5,013 nucleotides of DNA from JAQUYS01 sp964430665 (GCA_964430665.1 CAYSFC010000043.1:1-5013); one strand, 5' to 3'; positions 1 to 4,514 are shown, counted from the stretch's first letter. A program made the numbers and translations. Notes: generated by a model from the sequence alone, not told the origin.

Positions 1-64
1 CTGTGTATTAATTTATTAAGTTTTCTATTAATTAACTTATTTTTATTCAATTAATTCTTTACAT

Positions 65-625
65 TTATTTTTTTATAGGTATGTGAACAGCATTTTCAAT
101 CATTTCATCAGTAAGTTCAGAACAAGTTATATGATATAGATCATCTTTAAATTCAACTATTATAAGTTCATCAAATTCTTCATATGAGTTATGTTTAGAT
201 GTAGAATATTTTTTTAAAGTATTAATCATAATCACAAATGCTGTCTGAGAGTTCGAAGGCAAATTAATCCATCTATTTGAAATATCTAAATAAGAAACAT
301 ATTTTAAATCTTTTTCTTCAAAAAAACCTTTTTTGTATATTACCTCAAAATCAATCATAGATCTGACTTTTTCATTATCTACTAAACAAATATTGACATT
401 AGGTAATTTGTATTTTCTTGATAAAAAGAAATCATTATCTAACAAATAAGTTTGCAATATTGTGCTTTTCGTTGGCTCATCTTCTTCATTAAATAAAGAA
501 CTCAAGAATATATATTTTGGATTTTCTTGTGTAATTGTCAATCCTACGTTTAATATATTTAATGTTATTAAGAAAATGATTATAATCAAAGGTAAAAAAA
601 CACCAAAAATAATTTTTTTATTCAT
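65..625 (-). CDS. Single-pass membrane protein of unknown function
   Basis: I do not recognise this protein. Read from the ATG at 625 it has 186 residues: a short basic start (MNKK), one hydrophobic segment at about residues 5-27, then a mostly polar domain of about 155 residues that should lie outside the membrane or act as a membrane-tethered domain. There is no lipobox and no catalytic motif I can name. I chose the ATG at 625 because it overlaps the stop of the preceding gene by only 8 bases (ATGAATAA), which fits translational coupling. The frame stays open to another ATG at 679 (204 residues), but that would add a lysine-rich stretch lying wholly inside the neighbour's 3' end. It is the last gene of a three-gene minus-strand unit. 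No Shine-Dalgarno sequence is visible before 625; a weak G-rich run precedes 679, so the longer form is not excluded. Confidence 0.7.
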   Translation of the reverse strand: MNKKIIFGVFLPLIIIIFLITLNILNVGLTITQENPKYIFLSSLFNEEDEPTKSTILQTYLLDNDFFLSRKYKLPNVNICLVDNEKVRSMIDFEVIYKKGFFEEKDLKYVSYLDISNRWINLPSNSQTAFVIMINTLKKYSTSKHNSYEEFDELIIVEFKDDLYHITCSELTDEMIENAVHIPIKK

Positions 626-905
626 TTTTCTTTTTCTTGGAAACTTTTTTTGACTTTTTTTGGAATCTTTGTGAAACATAATATCCCATACCCAACATTA
701 TTGTTGCTGATAAAGCCAATATTCCTAAAATCCAATTTTTAGATAAATTAAATACATCTATTACAAATCCTATTGTAAATATGTATAAAGCAACAGATAT
801 TAAATACATTATTGGATACCATTTTCTCTTCACAAGATAAAGTATTAAAGAAACAATTGCACCTATCCAAAAAGCACCATATCCCAGAATCGGGTACCAA
901 ACCAT
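618..905 (-). CDS. Small three-helix membrane protein, unknown function
   Basis: This 95-residue protein has no family I recognise. It shows three hydrophobic segments, at about residues 8-24, 29-50 and 58-76, rich in Ile, Leu, Tyr and Trp, followed by a strongly basic tail (residues 82-95) that is mostly lysine and probably cytoplasmic. The motif KRKWYP between the first two helices gives a positive turn. The ATG lies one base after the stop of the upstream gene (TAA-A-ATG), and a good Shine-Dalgarno run (GGAGAGAGG) sits about 8 bases before it, inside the end of the upstream gene. Its own stop overlaps the likely start of the next gene by 8 bases. Tight spacing on both sides argues for one mRNA and perhaps one membrane complex; the complex is inference. 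With no catalytic residues visible, a structural or scaffold role is as likely as any other. Confidence 0.72.
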   Translation of the reverse strand: MVWYPILGYGAFWIGAIVSLILYLVKRKWYPIMYLISVALYIFTIGFVIDVFNLSKNWILGILALSATIMLGMGYYVSQRFQKKSKKVSKKKKNE

Positions 906-906
906 T

Positions 907-1101
907 TTAAATACCTCTCTCCGCCATAAAGTCTGCTAGGAAGAAAAATATAACAATTAAACAAACTAATATAATTGTTTTAACCATGTCAGAAAGACTA
1001 AACAAGAACTCATAAGAAAAATATGCGAGAGTTGAAAACAAAAATATTATTCCTATACTATAGAAAATATATTGCACTTTAGGAACTTCCTTTTTAGCCA
1101 T
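907..1101 (-). CDS. Small two-helix membrane protein, unknown function
   Basis: This is a 64-residue protein beginning MAKKEVPKVQ, with two hydrophobic segments at about residues 11-34 and 40-59 and a short tail ending in MAERGI. I do not recognise a family. It is the first gene of a three-gene minus-strand unit: the next gene starts one base after its stop. No Shine-Dalgarno sequence precedes the ATG, but a TATA-like element is centred about 28 bases upstream, so the transcript probably begins at or very near the ATG (leaderless). The later genes of the unit instead rely on an internal Shine-Dalgarno sequence or on overlap. The tight gene packing and promoter position make it more likely real than a chance AT-rich frame, although short hydrophobic frames are common in such DNA. 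Confidence 0.65.
   Translation of the reverse strand: MAKKEVPKVQYIFYSIGIIFLFSTLAYFSYEFLFSLSDMVKTIILVCLIVIFFFLADFMAERGI
913..922 (-). promoter_or_regulatory. Shine-Dalgarno site inside the upstream gene's 3' end
   Basis: On the minus strand the run GGAGAGAGGT ends about 7 bases before the ATG at 905 and lies within the last codons of the 64-residue gene. It is the clearest ribosome binding site in the window. It fits an internal, non-first gene of an operon whose first gene is leaderless. Confidence 0.6.
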
Positions 1102-1121
1102 ATACGTTATCTTTAGTTTTG

Positions 1122-1134
1122 ATTATATATAAAT
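1122..1134 (-). promoter_or_regulatory. Archaeal TATA box for the three-gene membrane unit
   Basis: The minus strand reads ATTTATATATAAT here, with a purine-rich stretch (AAAAG) just upstream that could serve as the BRE. Its core is centred about 28 bases before the ATG at 1101. Archaeal transcription usually starts 22-27 bases after the TATA centre, so the transcript would have almost no leader. Runs like this can occur by chance in AT-rich DNA; the regular spacing seen at other genes in the window supports it. Confidence 0.55.
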
Positions 1135-1206
1135 CTTTTGCAATCAATATAAACTAATAAATGTAATTTAGTACAATCTAAAATGAAACCATATATTTGT
1201 TTTCCT

Positions 1207-1326
1207 TCAAAGTTTAAATTTAATCTTTAATTCTTGAATTTTCGGTAAAAATAAAACAAAACTCACAGAAATAATAAAAACAATAAAAAAACTAAATATT
1301 AAAATACTTTTCTTATTTTTATTCAT
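1207..1326 (-). CDS. Possible 39-residue membrane peptide
   Basis: A short minus-strand frame starts at ATG 1326 and ends at TGA 1207. It encodes 39 residues: a basic start (MNKNKK), one hydrophobic segment of about 20 residues (positions 8-27), then a basic amphipathic tail ending in KIKFKL. The layout is that of a single-span small membrane protein. It lies 33 bases after the stop of the PH-domain gene on the same strand and could be the second gene of that transcript. A six-codon frame begins 13 bases upstream and its stop overlaps this ATG (ATGAATAA), which might couple translation. There is no recognisable family or clear Shine-Dalgarno sequence. AT-rich DNA easily yields short hydrophobic frames, so this is tentative. 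Confidence 0.35.
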   Translation of the reverse strand: MNKNKKSILIFSFFIVFIISVSFVLFLPKIQELKIKFKL

Positions 1327-1359
1327 TGCTTATTTCCATAAAATTATACACTATTTAAC

Positions 1360-1803
1360 TTAATATTTTTTTGAAGTTAGTTTACTGATTTTATCGTAAA
1401 CCCTATCAGGATTTTCTAGATACCTCATGATTAACTCATGTCCTCTAGGACTAAATCCTGCAGTATCTATATAAATTGTGCCCAGCCCGAACCATCCTTC
1501 AATAATGCCTTTTCTTTGTCCAATATTACTTATCCTATCATAATTTATTGTTTTTCTATTCTTCACTAAAAAACCATCAAAGAATTCAACTTTATCAGAA
1601 TAAAATATATATTTTGTTTTTTTCAATGCCGCTCTTTGGAATAAAAATACAATTACCATTGTTCCTACAAATACTGCAATCGAAATAAGTAGAGCTATAA
1701 CAAATACTGTAACACCTACAAACCTAAAAATAAGAAACAAACCAGCAATTAAAATAGGAATTAAAGCAAGAGAAATTACTGCTGTTAAGAAGAAACTATT
1801 CAA
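1360..1803 (-). CDS. Membrane-anchored bacterial-PH-domain (DUF304-like) protein, main open frame
   Basis: The open frame encodes 147 residues if begun at TTG 1803. Two long hydrophobic segments (about residues 3-29 and 31-56) are followed by a soluble domain (about 62-145) that reads like a bacterial PH / DUF304 domain: YIFYSDKVEFFDGFLVK gives the first strands, NYDRISNIGQRKG the characteristic I..I..V segment, and FGLGTIYIDTAG the conserved G-G-I-T-AG motif, with a final helix after NPDRVYDKI. Such proteins are membrane-associated and generally of unknown role. TTG is unlikely to be the natural start: the frame continues upstream, without ATG or GTG, through a protein-like stretch including TPEKPEIITPAIKV, where family members usually carry a P-x-x-K region. 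An ATG at 1874 lies one frame away (separate entry). The family call is firm; the start is not. Confidence 0.75.
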   Translation of the reverse strand: MNSFFLTAVISLALIPILIAGLFLIFRFVGVTVFVIALLISIAVFVGTMVIVFLFQRAALKKTKYIFYSDKVEFFDGFLVKNRKTINYDRISNIGQRKGIIEGWFGLGTIYIDTAGFSPRGHELIMRYLENPDRVYDKISKLTSKKY

Positions 1804-1874
1804 TAATAATAAAGTTACTTTTATCGCAGGCGTTATAATTTCAGGCTTTTCTGGAGTCGAACCTTTTTATTCAT
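1804..1874 (-). other. Frame-shifted 5' end of the PH-domain gene
   Basis: On the minus strand an ATG at 1874 reads M-N-K-K and then runs to a stop at 1833 after 13 codons. The downstream PH frame is open from 1866 and would read G-S-T-P-E-K-P directly after those two lysines if translation shifted by -1 at the run AAAAAG (1868-1863), or if one A were added there. The fused protein would have about 171 residues, with a short polar start before the first membrane helix. A TATA-like ATTTAAA is centred about 25 bases before this ATG, matching other genes in the window. The cause could be an assembly or base-calling error in the homopolymer, a true disabling mutation, or a programmed -1 shift on AAA AAG. 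The sequence alone cannot decide. Confidence 0.6.
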
Positions 1875-1895
1875 ACTTTAAAATATTATCTTAAC

Positions 1896-1902
1896 TTTAA
1901 AT
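1896..1902 (-). promoter_or_regulatory. TATA-like element upstream of the PH-domain gene
   Basis: The minus strand reads ATTTAAA, centred about 25 bases before the ATG at 1874. The spacing matches the leaderless arrangement of other genes here and favours 1874 over the in-frame TTG at 1803 as the natural start. The motif is weak on its own. Confidence 0.4.
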
Positions 1903-1956
1903 GTCTTTCCGTTTTTTATTAATTATAGGAACTTAACAAAAATAAAATATAACTAA

Positions 1957-1965
1957 TTTTATAAA
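1957..1965 (+). promoter_or_regulatory. TATA box for the dehydrogenase gene
   Basis: TTTTATAAA is centred about 26 bases before the ATG at 1988. The bases between it and the ATG contain no Shine-Dalgarno sequence, so a leaderless mRNA is likely. A second AT-rich run (ATAAAATATA, 1942-1951) lies further up and is a weaker candidate. Confidence 0.6.
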
Positions 1966-1987
1966 CAACCTAATACAAACAAACAAC

Positions 1988-2986
1988 ATGAAAATAGCAT
2001 TCTTTGATTTAGAACCTTGGGAAATAAATTACTTTCAAAAATGTTTTAAAAAAGATTCTCTTTTTGGAACACAATCTTTAACAGAACAAAATGCAAAAAA
2101 CTTCAAAGAAATAGAGGTAATAGTGATTTTCATAAAATCAAAAATAACAAAAGAAATCTTAAACCAATTACCAAATTTAAACTTCATGGCAACAATGTCA
2201 ACAGGATACGATCATATAGATTTAAAAGAATGTAAAAAAAGAAATATCCAAATATCCAACGTTCCACAATATGGACAAAATACAATCGCAGAATATACAT
2301 TTGCATTATTATTGGCATTAAATAGGAACTTAACAGAAGCATCAAGAAGAACAAGAAAAGGAAATTTTAATTACCAAGGATTGATGGGAACAGATTTAAA
2401 AAATAAAACTTTAGGAATAATAGGAACAGGAAACATAGGACAACACGTAATCAAATACGCAAAAGCATTTGAAATGAAAATTTTAGCATACGATTTATAT
2501 CCAAATAAAAAATTAGAAAAAGAATTAAATTTTAAATACACAACATTAAATAATTTGTACAAAAATTCAGATTTTATTTCATTACACCTTCCATACACAA
2601 AATCATCCTATCATCTTCTAAATAAAAAAGCATTTTCTCAAATGAAAGAAGGAGTAAAAATAATAAATACATCGAGAGGAGAAATAATAGATGCTAAAGC
2701 ATTAATTCAAGCCTTAGATAAAAAACAAATTTCAGGTTGTGCACTCGATGTTTTAGAACTAGAAAATGACATGAACAAAGAAGTTAAAAATTCAGGATTA
2801 AAACACTTAACAAAAAAAGAAACAAAAATTCTGATACAGAATCATCAACTCCTAGGAAGAGAAAACGTCATCCTAACACCGCATTTAGCATTTTATACAA
2901 AAGAAGCATTAGAAAGAATTCTTCAAACAACAAAAGAGAACATTGAAGCATTTAAAAAGAATAAATTACAAAATATAGTAAATTAA
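1988..2986 (+). CDS. D-isomer-specific 2-hydroxyacid dehydrogenase (D-lactate dehydrogenase-like)
   Basis: The 332-residue length is normal for NAD-dependent D-lactate dehydrogenases, which interconvert pyruvate and D-lactate in the cytoplasm and regenerate NAD+ in fermentation. Seen in order: substrate-domain motif STGYDHIDL (71-79); NVPQYGQNTIAEYTFALLLA (91-110); nucleotide-binding loop GTGNIG (146-151) with Asp169 after the second strand, as expected for NAD rather than NADP; NTSRGEIID with catalytic Arg230; ALDVLELE with catalytic Glu259; and TPHLAFYTKEA with catalytic His299. The R-E-H triad is therefore complete. The TPH-x-A-x-YT-x-EA form and the DVxExE block are typical of the D-lactate branch; related 2-hydroxyacids remain possible. 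The ATG at 1988 sits 26 bases from a TATA box and leaves the fold whole. The gene is monocistronic or at most weakly joined to rpsJ, 112 bases downstream, which seems to have its own TATA box. Confidence 0.9.
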   Translation: MKIAFFDLEPWEINYFQKCFKKDSLFGTQSLTEQNAKNFKEIEVIVIFIKSKITKEILNQLPNLNFMATMSTGYDHIDLKECKKRNIQISNVPQYGQNTIAEYTFALLLALNRNLTEASRRTRKGNFNYQGLMGTDLKNKTLGIIGTGNIGQHVIKYAKAFEMKILAYDLYPNKKLEKELNFKYTTLNNLYKNSDFISLHLPYTKSSYHLLNKKAFSQMKEGVKIINTSRGEIIDAKALIQALDKKQISGCALDVLELENDMNKEVKNSGLKHLTKKETKILIQNHQLLGRENVILTPHLAFYTKEALERILQTTKENIEAFKKNKLQNIVN

Positions 2987-2998
2987 ACAAACAAAACC

Positions 2999-3006
2999 TT
3001 TATAAA
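2999..3006 (+). promoter_or_regulatory. Probable TATA box for rpsJ
   Basis: TTTATAAA lies 12 bases after the dehydrogenase stop. Transcription would start near 3028, leaving a leader of about 70 bases before the rpsJ ATG. No TATA-like run is found about 26 bases before that ATG, so this is the best promoter candidate unless rpsJ is read through from the dehydrogenase. Confidence 0.5.
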
Positions 3007-3029
3007 GCAAATTCGTTTTCTCAATCTAA

Positions 3030-3076
3030 GCGTAATTGACCCAAGACAAGTTGTCATTGATCATTTACATGTACGC
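3030..3076 (+). promoter_or_regulatory. Inverted repeats in the rpsJ leader
   Basis: GCGTA (3030-3034) can pair with TACGC (3072-3076), enclosing GACAA-g-TTGTC (3045-3055), a near-perfect palindrome. These lie in the predicted untranslated leader of rpsJ. They may form RNA structure or bind a protein dimer as DNA. I know of no named element that matches, and the stems are short. Confidence 0.25.
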
Positions 3077-3098
3077 AAGAAAACTGGTATGATATAAA

Positions 3099-3404
3099 AT
3101 GCAAAAAGCAAGAATAAAATTAGCAAGCACAGATATAGATAAAATTAACCAGACTTGTGACTATATTCGTTCTATCGCAGAAAAAACAGGAGTAGTTTTA
3201 CGTGGACCAATTCCACTTCCAACAAAAAAATTAAAAATTACTACTCGTAAAAGTCCTAGTGGAGAAGGAAAAGCTTCCTGGGAAAGATATGAAATGAGAG
3301 TACACAAACGTCTGTTAGATTTAGGTATTGATGAAAGAGCTCTAAGATTAATCATGAGAGTTCCAATTCCAGAAGGCCTAAACATTGAAATTGAGATGGT
3401 TTGA
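3099..3404 (+). CDS. rpsJ: Small ribosomal subunit protein uS10 (S10), archaeal type
   Basis: This 101-residue protein is a complete uS10 of the archaeal/eukaryotic type. uS10 sits in the head of the 30S subunit next to uS3, uS9 and uS14. Recognisable landmarks are the opening strand ARIKLASTD, the helix IDKINQTCDYIRSIAEKTG, the extended loop GPIPLPTKKLKITTRKSPSGEG, the core WERYEMRVHKRLLDL and the last strand RVPIPEGLNIEIEMV. Archaeal uS10 proteins are about 100-110 residues long, so nothing is missing. In many archaea rpsJ follows the EF-1alpha gene in the str-type cluster and a tRNA-Ser gene comes after it. Here the tRNA-Ser is present 116 bases downstream, but a dehydrogenase stands upstream instead of EF-1alpha. 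The gene has an unusual leader of about 70 bases and only a weak GGT-type ribosome site. Confidence 0.97.
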   Translation: MQKARIKLASTDIDKINQTCDYIRSIAEKTGVVLRGPIPLPTKKLKITTRKSPSGEGKASWERYEMRVHKRLLDLGIDERALRLIMRVPIPEGLNIEIEMV

Positions 3405-3422
3405 ACTCATTTCATAAGTTAA

Positions 3423-3433
3423 TTTTTTTATTT
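3423..3433 (+). terminator. Oligo-T terminator after rpsJ
   Basis: A T7 run followed by ATTT lies 18 bases after the rpsJ stop. Archaeal RNA polymerase terminates at such T tracts without needing a hairpin. It would separate rpsJ from the tRNA-Ser gene. Confidence 0.5.
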
Positions 3434-3520
3434 ATCTCTGCTTCTATACATTAACTTTTTAAATTAGTTAGAAATAACATCAGCCATAGTATTCTGAACA
3501 CAGATTGCTATTTATTTTAT

Positions 3521-3650
3521 GCCACGATCGCATAACTCGGTATTGCGCTGGCCTTGAGCGACGGAAACCTTCGGGTTCGAGGTTTTGACCTCACGTCCAA
3601 AACAGCCAGTTCCTTTGGAATTCCCGGTTCAAATCCGGGTCGTGGCGCCA
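3521..3650 (+). tRNA. tRNA-Ser (anticodon UGA), with a 45-base intron and encoded CCA
   Basis: This tRNA reads UCA serine codons. The acceptor stem pairs GCCACGA (3521-3527) with TCGTGGC (3640-3646), all seven pairs; the discriminator is G3647, as expected for serine, followed by an encoded CCA (3648-3650). The D-arm uses GCA/TGC. The anticodon stem is CTGGC (3548-3552) with GCCAG (3605-3609), and the anticodon TGA is at 3555-3557 with G at position 37. The class II variable arm is TTCC-TTT-GGAA (3610-3620), and the T-arm is CCCGG-TTCAAAT-CCGGG (3623-3639). Removing the intron (3559-3603) gives a normal 82-base body. The D-arm, variable arm and T-arm are almost identical to the second tRNA-Ser at 4886. 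A minus-strand frame over this gene (with PRPGFEPG) is only the antisense of the tRNA. Confidence 0.96.
3559..3603 (+). other. Archaeal tRNA intron at position 37/38 with bulge-helix-bulge
   Basis: The 45-base intron is cut out by the archaeal tRNA splicing endonuclease. The splice structure is visible: helix GACG (3560-3563) with CGTC (3594-3597), three-base bulge A-G-C (3557-3559), central helix TTG (3554-3556) with CAA (3598-3600) plus a C3553/A3601 mismatch, and three-base bulge A-C-A (3602-3604), leading into the anticodon stem. Beyond the outer helix the intron holds two further hairpins: AACC-TTCG-GGTT (3566-3577), with a cUUCGg tetraloop, and GAGGT-TTTG-ACCTC (3579-3592). The folded intron is therefore a three-way junction. 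Confidence 0.88.
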
Positions 3651-3660
3651 TTTTCATTCT

Positions 3661-3679
3661 TTCATTAATGAATTTTTTG
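3661..3679 (+). terminator. Palindrome plus T6 downstream of tRNA-Ser(UGA)
   Basis: The 12-base perfect palindrome TTCATTAATGAA (3661-3672) is followed at once by T6 (3673-3678). It lies 14 bases after the tRNA's discriminator base and is the most likely end of the tRNA transcript. The T run alone may be sufficient in archaea. Confidence 0.45.
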
Positions 3680-3683
3680 AATA

Positions 3684-3694
3684 CGGATTTGAAC
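3684..3694 (-). repeat. Inverted copy of the tRNA-Ser T-arm
   Basis: CGGATTTGAAC is the exact reverse complement of bases 3627-3637 in the T-arm of the upstream tRNA-Ser. The same motif, missing the first base, ends the window at 5004-5013, a nearly equal distance after the second tRNA-Ser. Confidence 0.6.
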
Positions 3695-3722
3695 ATCGTC
3701 AGAATCAAAGATTCTTCGAGTT

Positions 3723-3738
3723 ACTCGTAAACTCGTAA
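3723..3738 (+). repeat. Tandem 8-base repeat
   Basis: ACTCGTAA occurs twice in immediate succession (3723-3730 and 3731-3738), just before the partial tRNA 3' end copy at 3740. It may be a short duplication made at a break or insertion point. Confidence 0.6.
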
Positions 3739-3739
3739 C

Positions 3740-3756
3740 AATCCGGGTCGTGGCGC
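3740..3756 (+). repeat. Partial copy of the tRNA-Ser 3' end (17 bases)
   Basis: AATCCGGGTCGTGGCGC is identical to 3632-3648 of tRNA-Ser(UGA), covering half of the T-arm, the 3' acceptor strand and the discriminator. No matching 5' tRNA half precedes it. After the shared part it continues CTTCTTTC, closer to the flank of the second tRNA-Ser (GTTTCTTC at 4967) than to the CCA of the first. The position is that of an archaeal attachment-site remnant or of recombination between tRNA-Ser genes. Confidence 0.75.
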
Positions 3757-3826
3757 TTCTTTCATTCTAACTACAGAAGAAATTTTCCGATTTTCTGTTT
3801 ACCTGGACACAGATACCTGTTTTTGG

Positions 3827-3840
3827 CGTGGCGCCATTTT
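3827..3840 (+). repeat. Second partial copy of the tRNA-Ser 3' end (14 bases)
   Basis: CGTGGCGCCATTTT is identical to 3641-3654, which spans the acceptor 3' strand, discriminator, encoded CCA and four flanking bases of tRNA-Ser(UGA). It includes the palindrome TGGCGCCA. Because it carries the flank as well as the tRNA end, it derives from this locus or a close relative. Confidence 0.65.
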
Positions 3841-3948
3841 TCTGTATACTGCTTTCTGGTAGTCAGTGTTCTGCTTTAGCCTCTGGTTCATGCTCAACTC
3901 TTTGAGTTTGGCACAATGCTCGTTTCACTTGATTGAATCCAAGTCTTT

Positions 3949-4461
3949 TTATTCTTTTAGAACACGAGTTATTTTAGAATACAAAATTTCATCCACAGGC
4001 AAATTTTTAGCAAATTCTGCGTCTTTTTCAAATTGAGAATTAGAACCCCATCTTTTTAACAATTCATTTGGAGCTATTTTGAATTCAAATCCTTCTAAAA
4101 TTCCTTTTTGTGGAGAATAAAATAAACTTTTAGGAAATTTAGTTAATGCAATTCTACCAGAGCTTATACCTTCATCTCCTTCAAAATAAATTAATCCCAA
4201 ATCTATTTTTCCTCCTTTGCCATCAAAAACTTTATACAAATTAGTGAATCTTTGACCAGAATAATTTAATTTTTTCAATACGTCTTTGATTTGTTCTAAT
4301 TTTTTCAAAGGACAAAGAACATCTAAATCTTGATGAGCTCTTGTAAATTCACCTCTTTTACCATCCAAACCCACTCCTGCAATAACAATGTATTCAACAT
4401 CAGATTTTTCTAACTCCCTAAGGATAGTTTTAATTTTGTTCAACGTCATCTCTGTCTTCAT
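3949..4461 (-). CDS. Nucleotidyltransferase-fold protein (aminoglycoside/lincosamide-type NTase-like)
   Basis: Read from ATG 4461 this is a 170-residue protein resembling the small pol-beta-superfamily nucleotidyltransferases related to ANT(2'')/LinB-type enzymes. Visible are the strand-loop YIVIAGVGLDG (24-34) in place of the usual GGWALD, then FTRAHQDLDVLC, whose Asp45 and Asp47 form the DxD metal site, and a third likely carboxylate Asp87 in KIDLGLIYFE. A late FEKDAEF (144-150) matches the K-D motif common near the end of such proteins. It probably transfers a nucleotide to a small molecule, protein or RNA; the substrate is unknown. The ATG at 4461 was chosen because a TATA box lies 26 bases upstream. 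The frame stays open to a TTG at 4542, but that would run through the divergent promoter. It shares a 74-base promoter region with the zinc-ribbon gene. Confidence 0.72.
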   Translation of the reverse strand: MKTEMTLNKIKTILRELEKSDVEYIVIAGVGLDGKRGEFTRAHQDLDVLCPLKKLEQIKDVLKKLNYSGQRFTNLYKVFDGKGGKIDLGLIYFEGDEGISSGRIALTKFPKSLFYSPQKGILEGFEFKIAPNELLKRWGSNSQFEKDAEFAKNLPVDEILYSKITRVLKE

Positions 4462-4483
4462 ATTTTTATTTTGAAAAACCTTC

Positions 4484-4491
4484 TTTATATA
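4484..4491 (-). promoter_or_regulatory. TATA box for the nucleotidyltransferase gene
   Basis: The minus strand reads TATATAAA, centred about 26 bases before the ATG at 4461, with no Shine-Dalgarno sequence between. A leaderless transcript is likely. It faces away from the plus-strand TATA box at 4507. Confidence 0.6.
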
Positions 4492-4506
4492 CTTTTCTTC
4501 AACAAA

Positions 4507-4514
4507 TTTATAAA
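4507..4514 (+). promoter_or_regulatory. TATA box for the zinc-ribbon gene
   Basis: TTTATAAA is centred about 26 bases before the ATG at 4536, again without a Shine-Dalgarno sequence. It and the minus-strand box at 4484-4491 are back to back, so one bound factor could affect both genes. Confidence 0.6.

Larger units (their letters stand above)
3684..3745 (+). other. Multi-hairpin block of unknown nature
   Basis: CGGATT (3684-3689) can pair with AATCCG (3740-3745). Inside are AGAATC-aaa-GATTCT (3701-3715) and CGAGTT-actcgta-AACTCG (3717-3735), a six-pair stem with a seven-base loop. As RNA this would be a closed multi-branch fold. It might be a small RNA, a degenerate tRNA, or paired DNA repeats at a recombination site. 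I recognise no C/D-box or H/ACA signature. Confidence 0.35.
3651..3948. other. Gene-free spacer with tRNA-derived fragments and hairpins
   Basis: I see no convincing gene in these 298 bases. They hold a terminator-like palindrome, an inverted copy of the tRNA T-arm (3684-3694), a hairpin-rich block (3684-3745), a tandem 8-base repeat, two partial copies of the tRNA-Ser 3' end (3740-3756 and 3827-3840), and a hairpin pairing ACAGAA (3773) with TTCTGT (near 3800). The part after about 3800 looks richer in G and C than the flanking protein genes. A minus-strand frame of 21 codons from GTG 3928 is too short to call. This spacer reads as a recombination scar next to a tRNA gene. Confidence 0.55.

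Noticed and set aside
462..653. A plus-strand frame of 63 codons
   Set aside because: It is a hydrophobic shadow opposite the membrane segment of the 186-residue protein, with no promoter or neighbour in support.
1850..1863. A T-loop-like string (GGTTCGACTCC on the minus strand) suggesting a tRNA
   Set aside because: No acceptor or anticodon stems fit around it, and it lies in the protein-like N-terminal part of the PH gene (codons for G-S-T-P).
1925..2335. A 14-base direct repeat, ATAGGAACTTAACA, at 1925-1938 and 2322-2335
   Set aside because: The second copy is plain coding sequence in the dehydrogenase, and a match of this length is not surprising in AT-rich DNA. There is no further similarity around the copies.
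2371..2598. A minus-strand frame of 75 codons
   Set aside because: It lies wholly within the dehydrogenase gene, whose motifs are complete on the plus strand.
3161..3385. A minus-strand frame of 74 codons
   Set aside because: It is the antisense of rpsJ, which is unmistakable on the plus strand.
3517..3708. A minus-strand frame of 63 codons with a PRPGFEPGIPKEL stretch
   Set aside because: It is the antisense of tRNA-Ser(UGA). PGFEPG-type peptides are a well-known artefact of translating the complement of tRNA T-arms.
3863..3928. A minus-strand frame of 21 codons from GTG, open upstream into the end of the nucleotidyltransferase in another frame, as a possible frame-shifted C-terminal extension
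   Set aside because: It is too short, and the nucleotidyltransferase already has a normal end; nothing shows the extra frame is used.
3651..3948. A possible C/D-box or H/ACA guide RNA in the spacer
   Set aside because: CTGA-like and ACA-like triplets occur, but no correctly placed C box, kink-turn or hairpin-ACA pair could be found.
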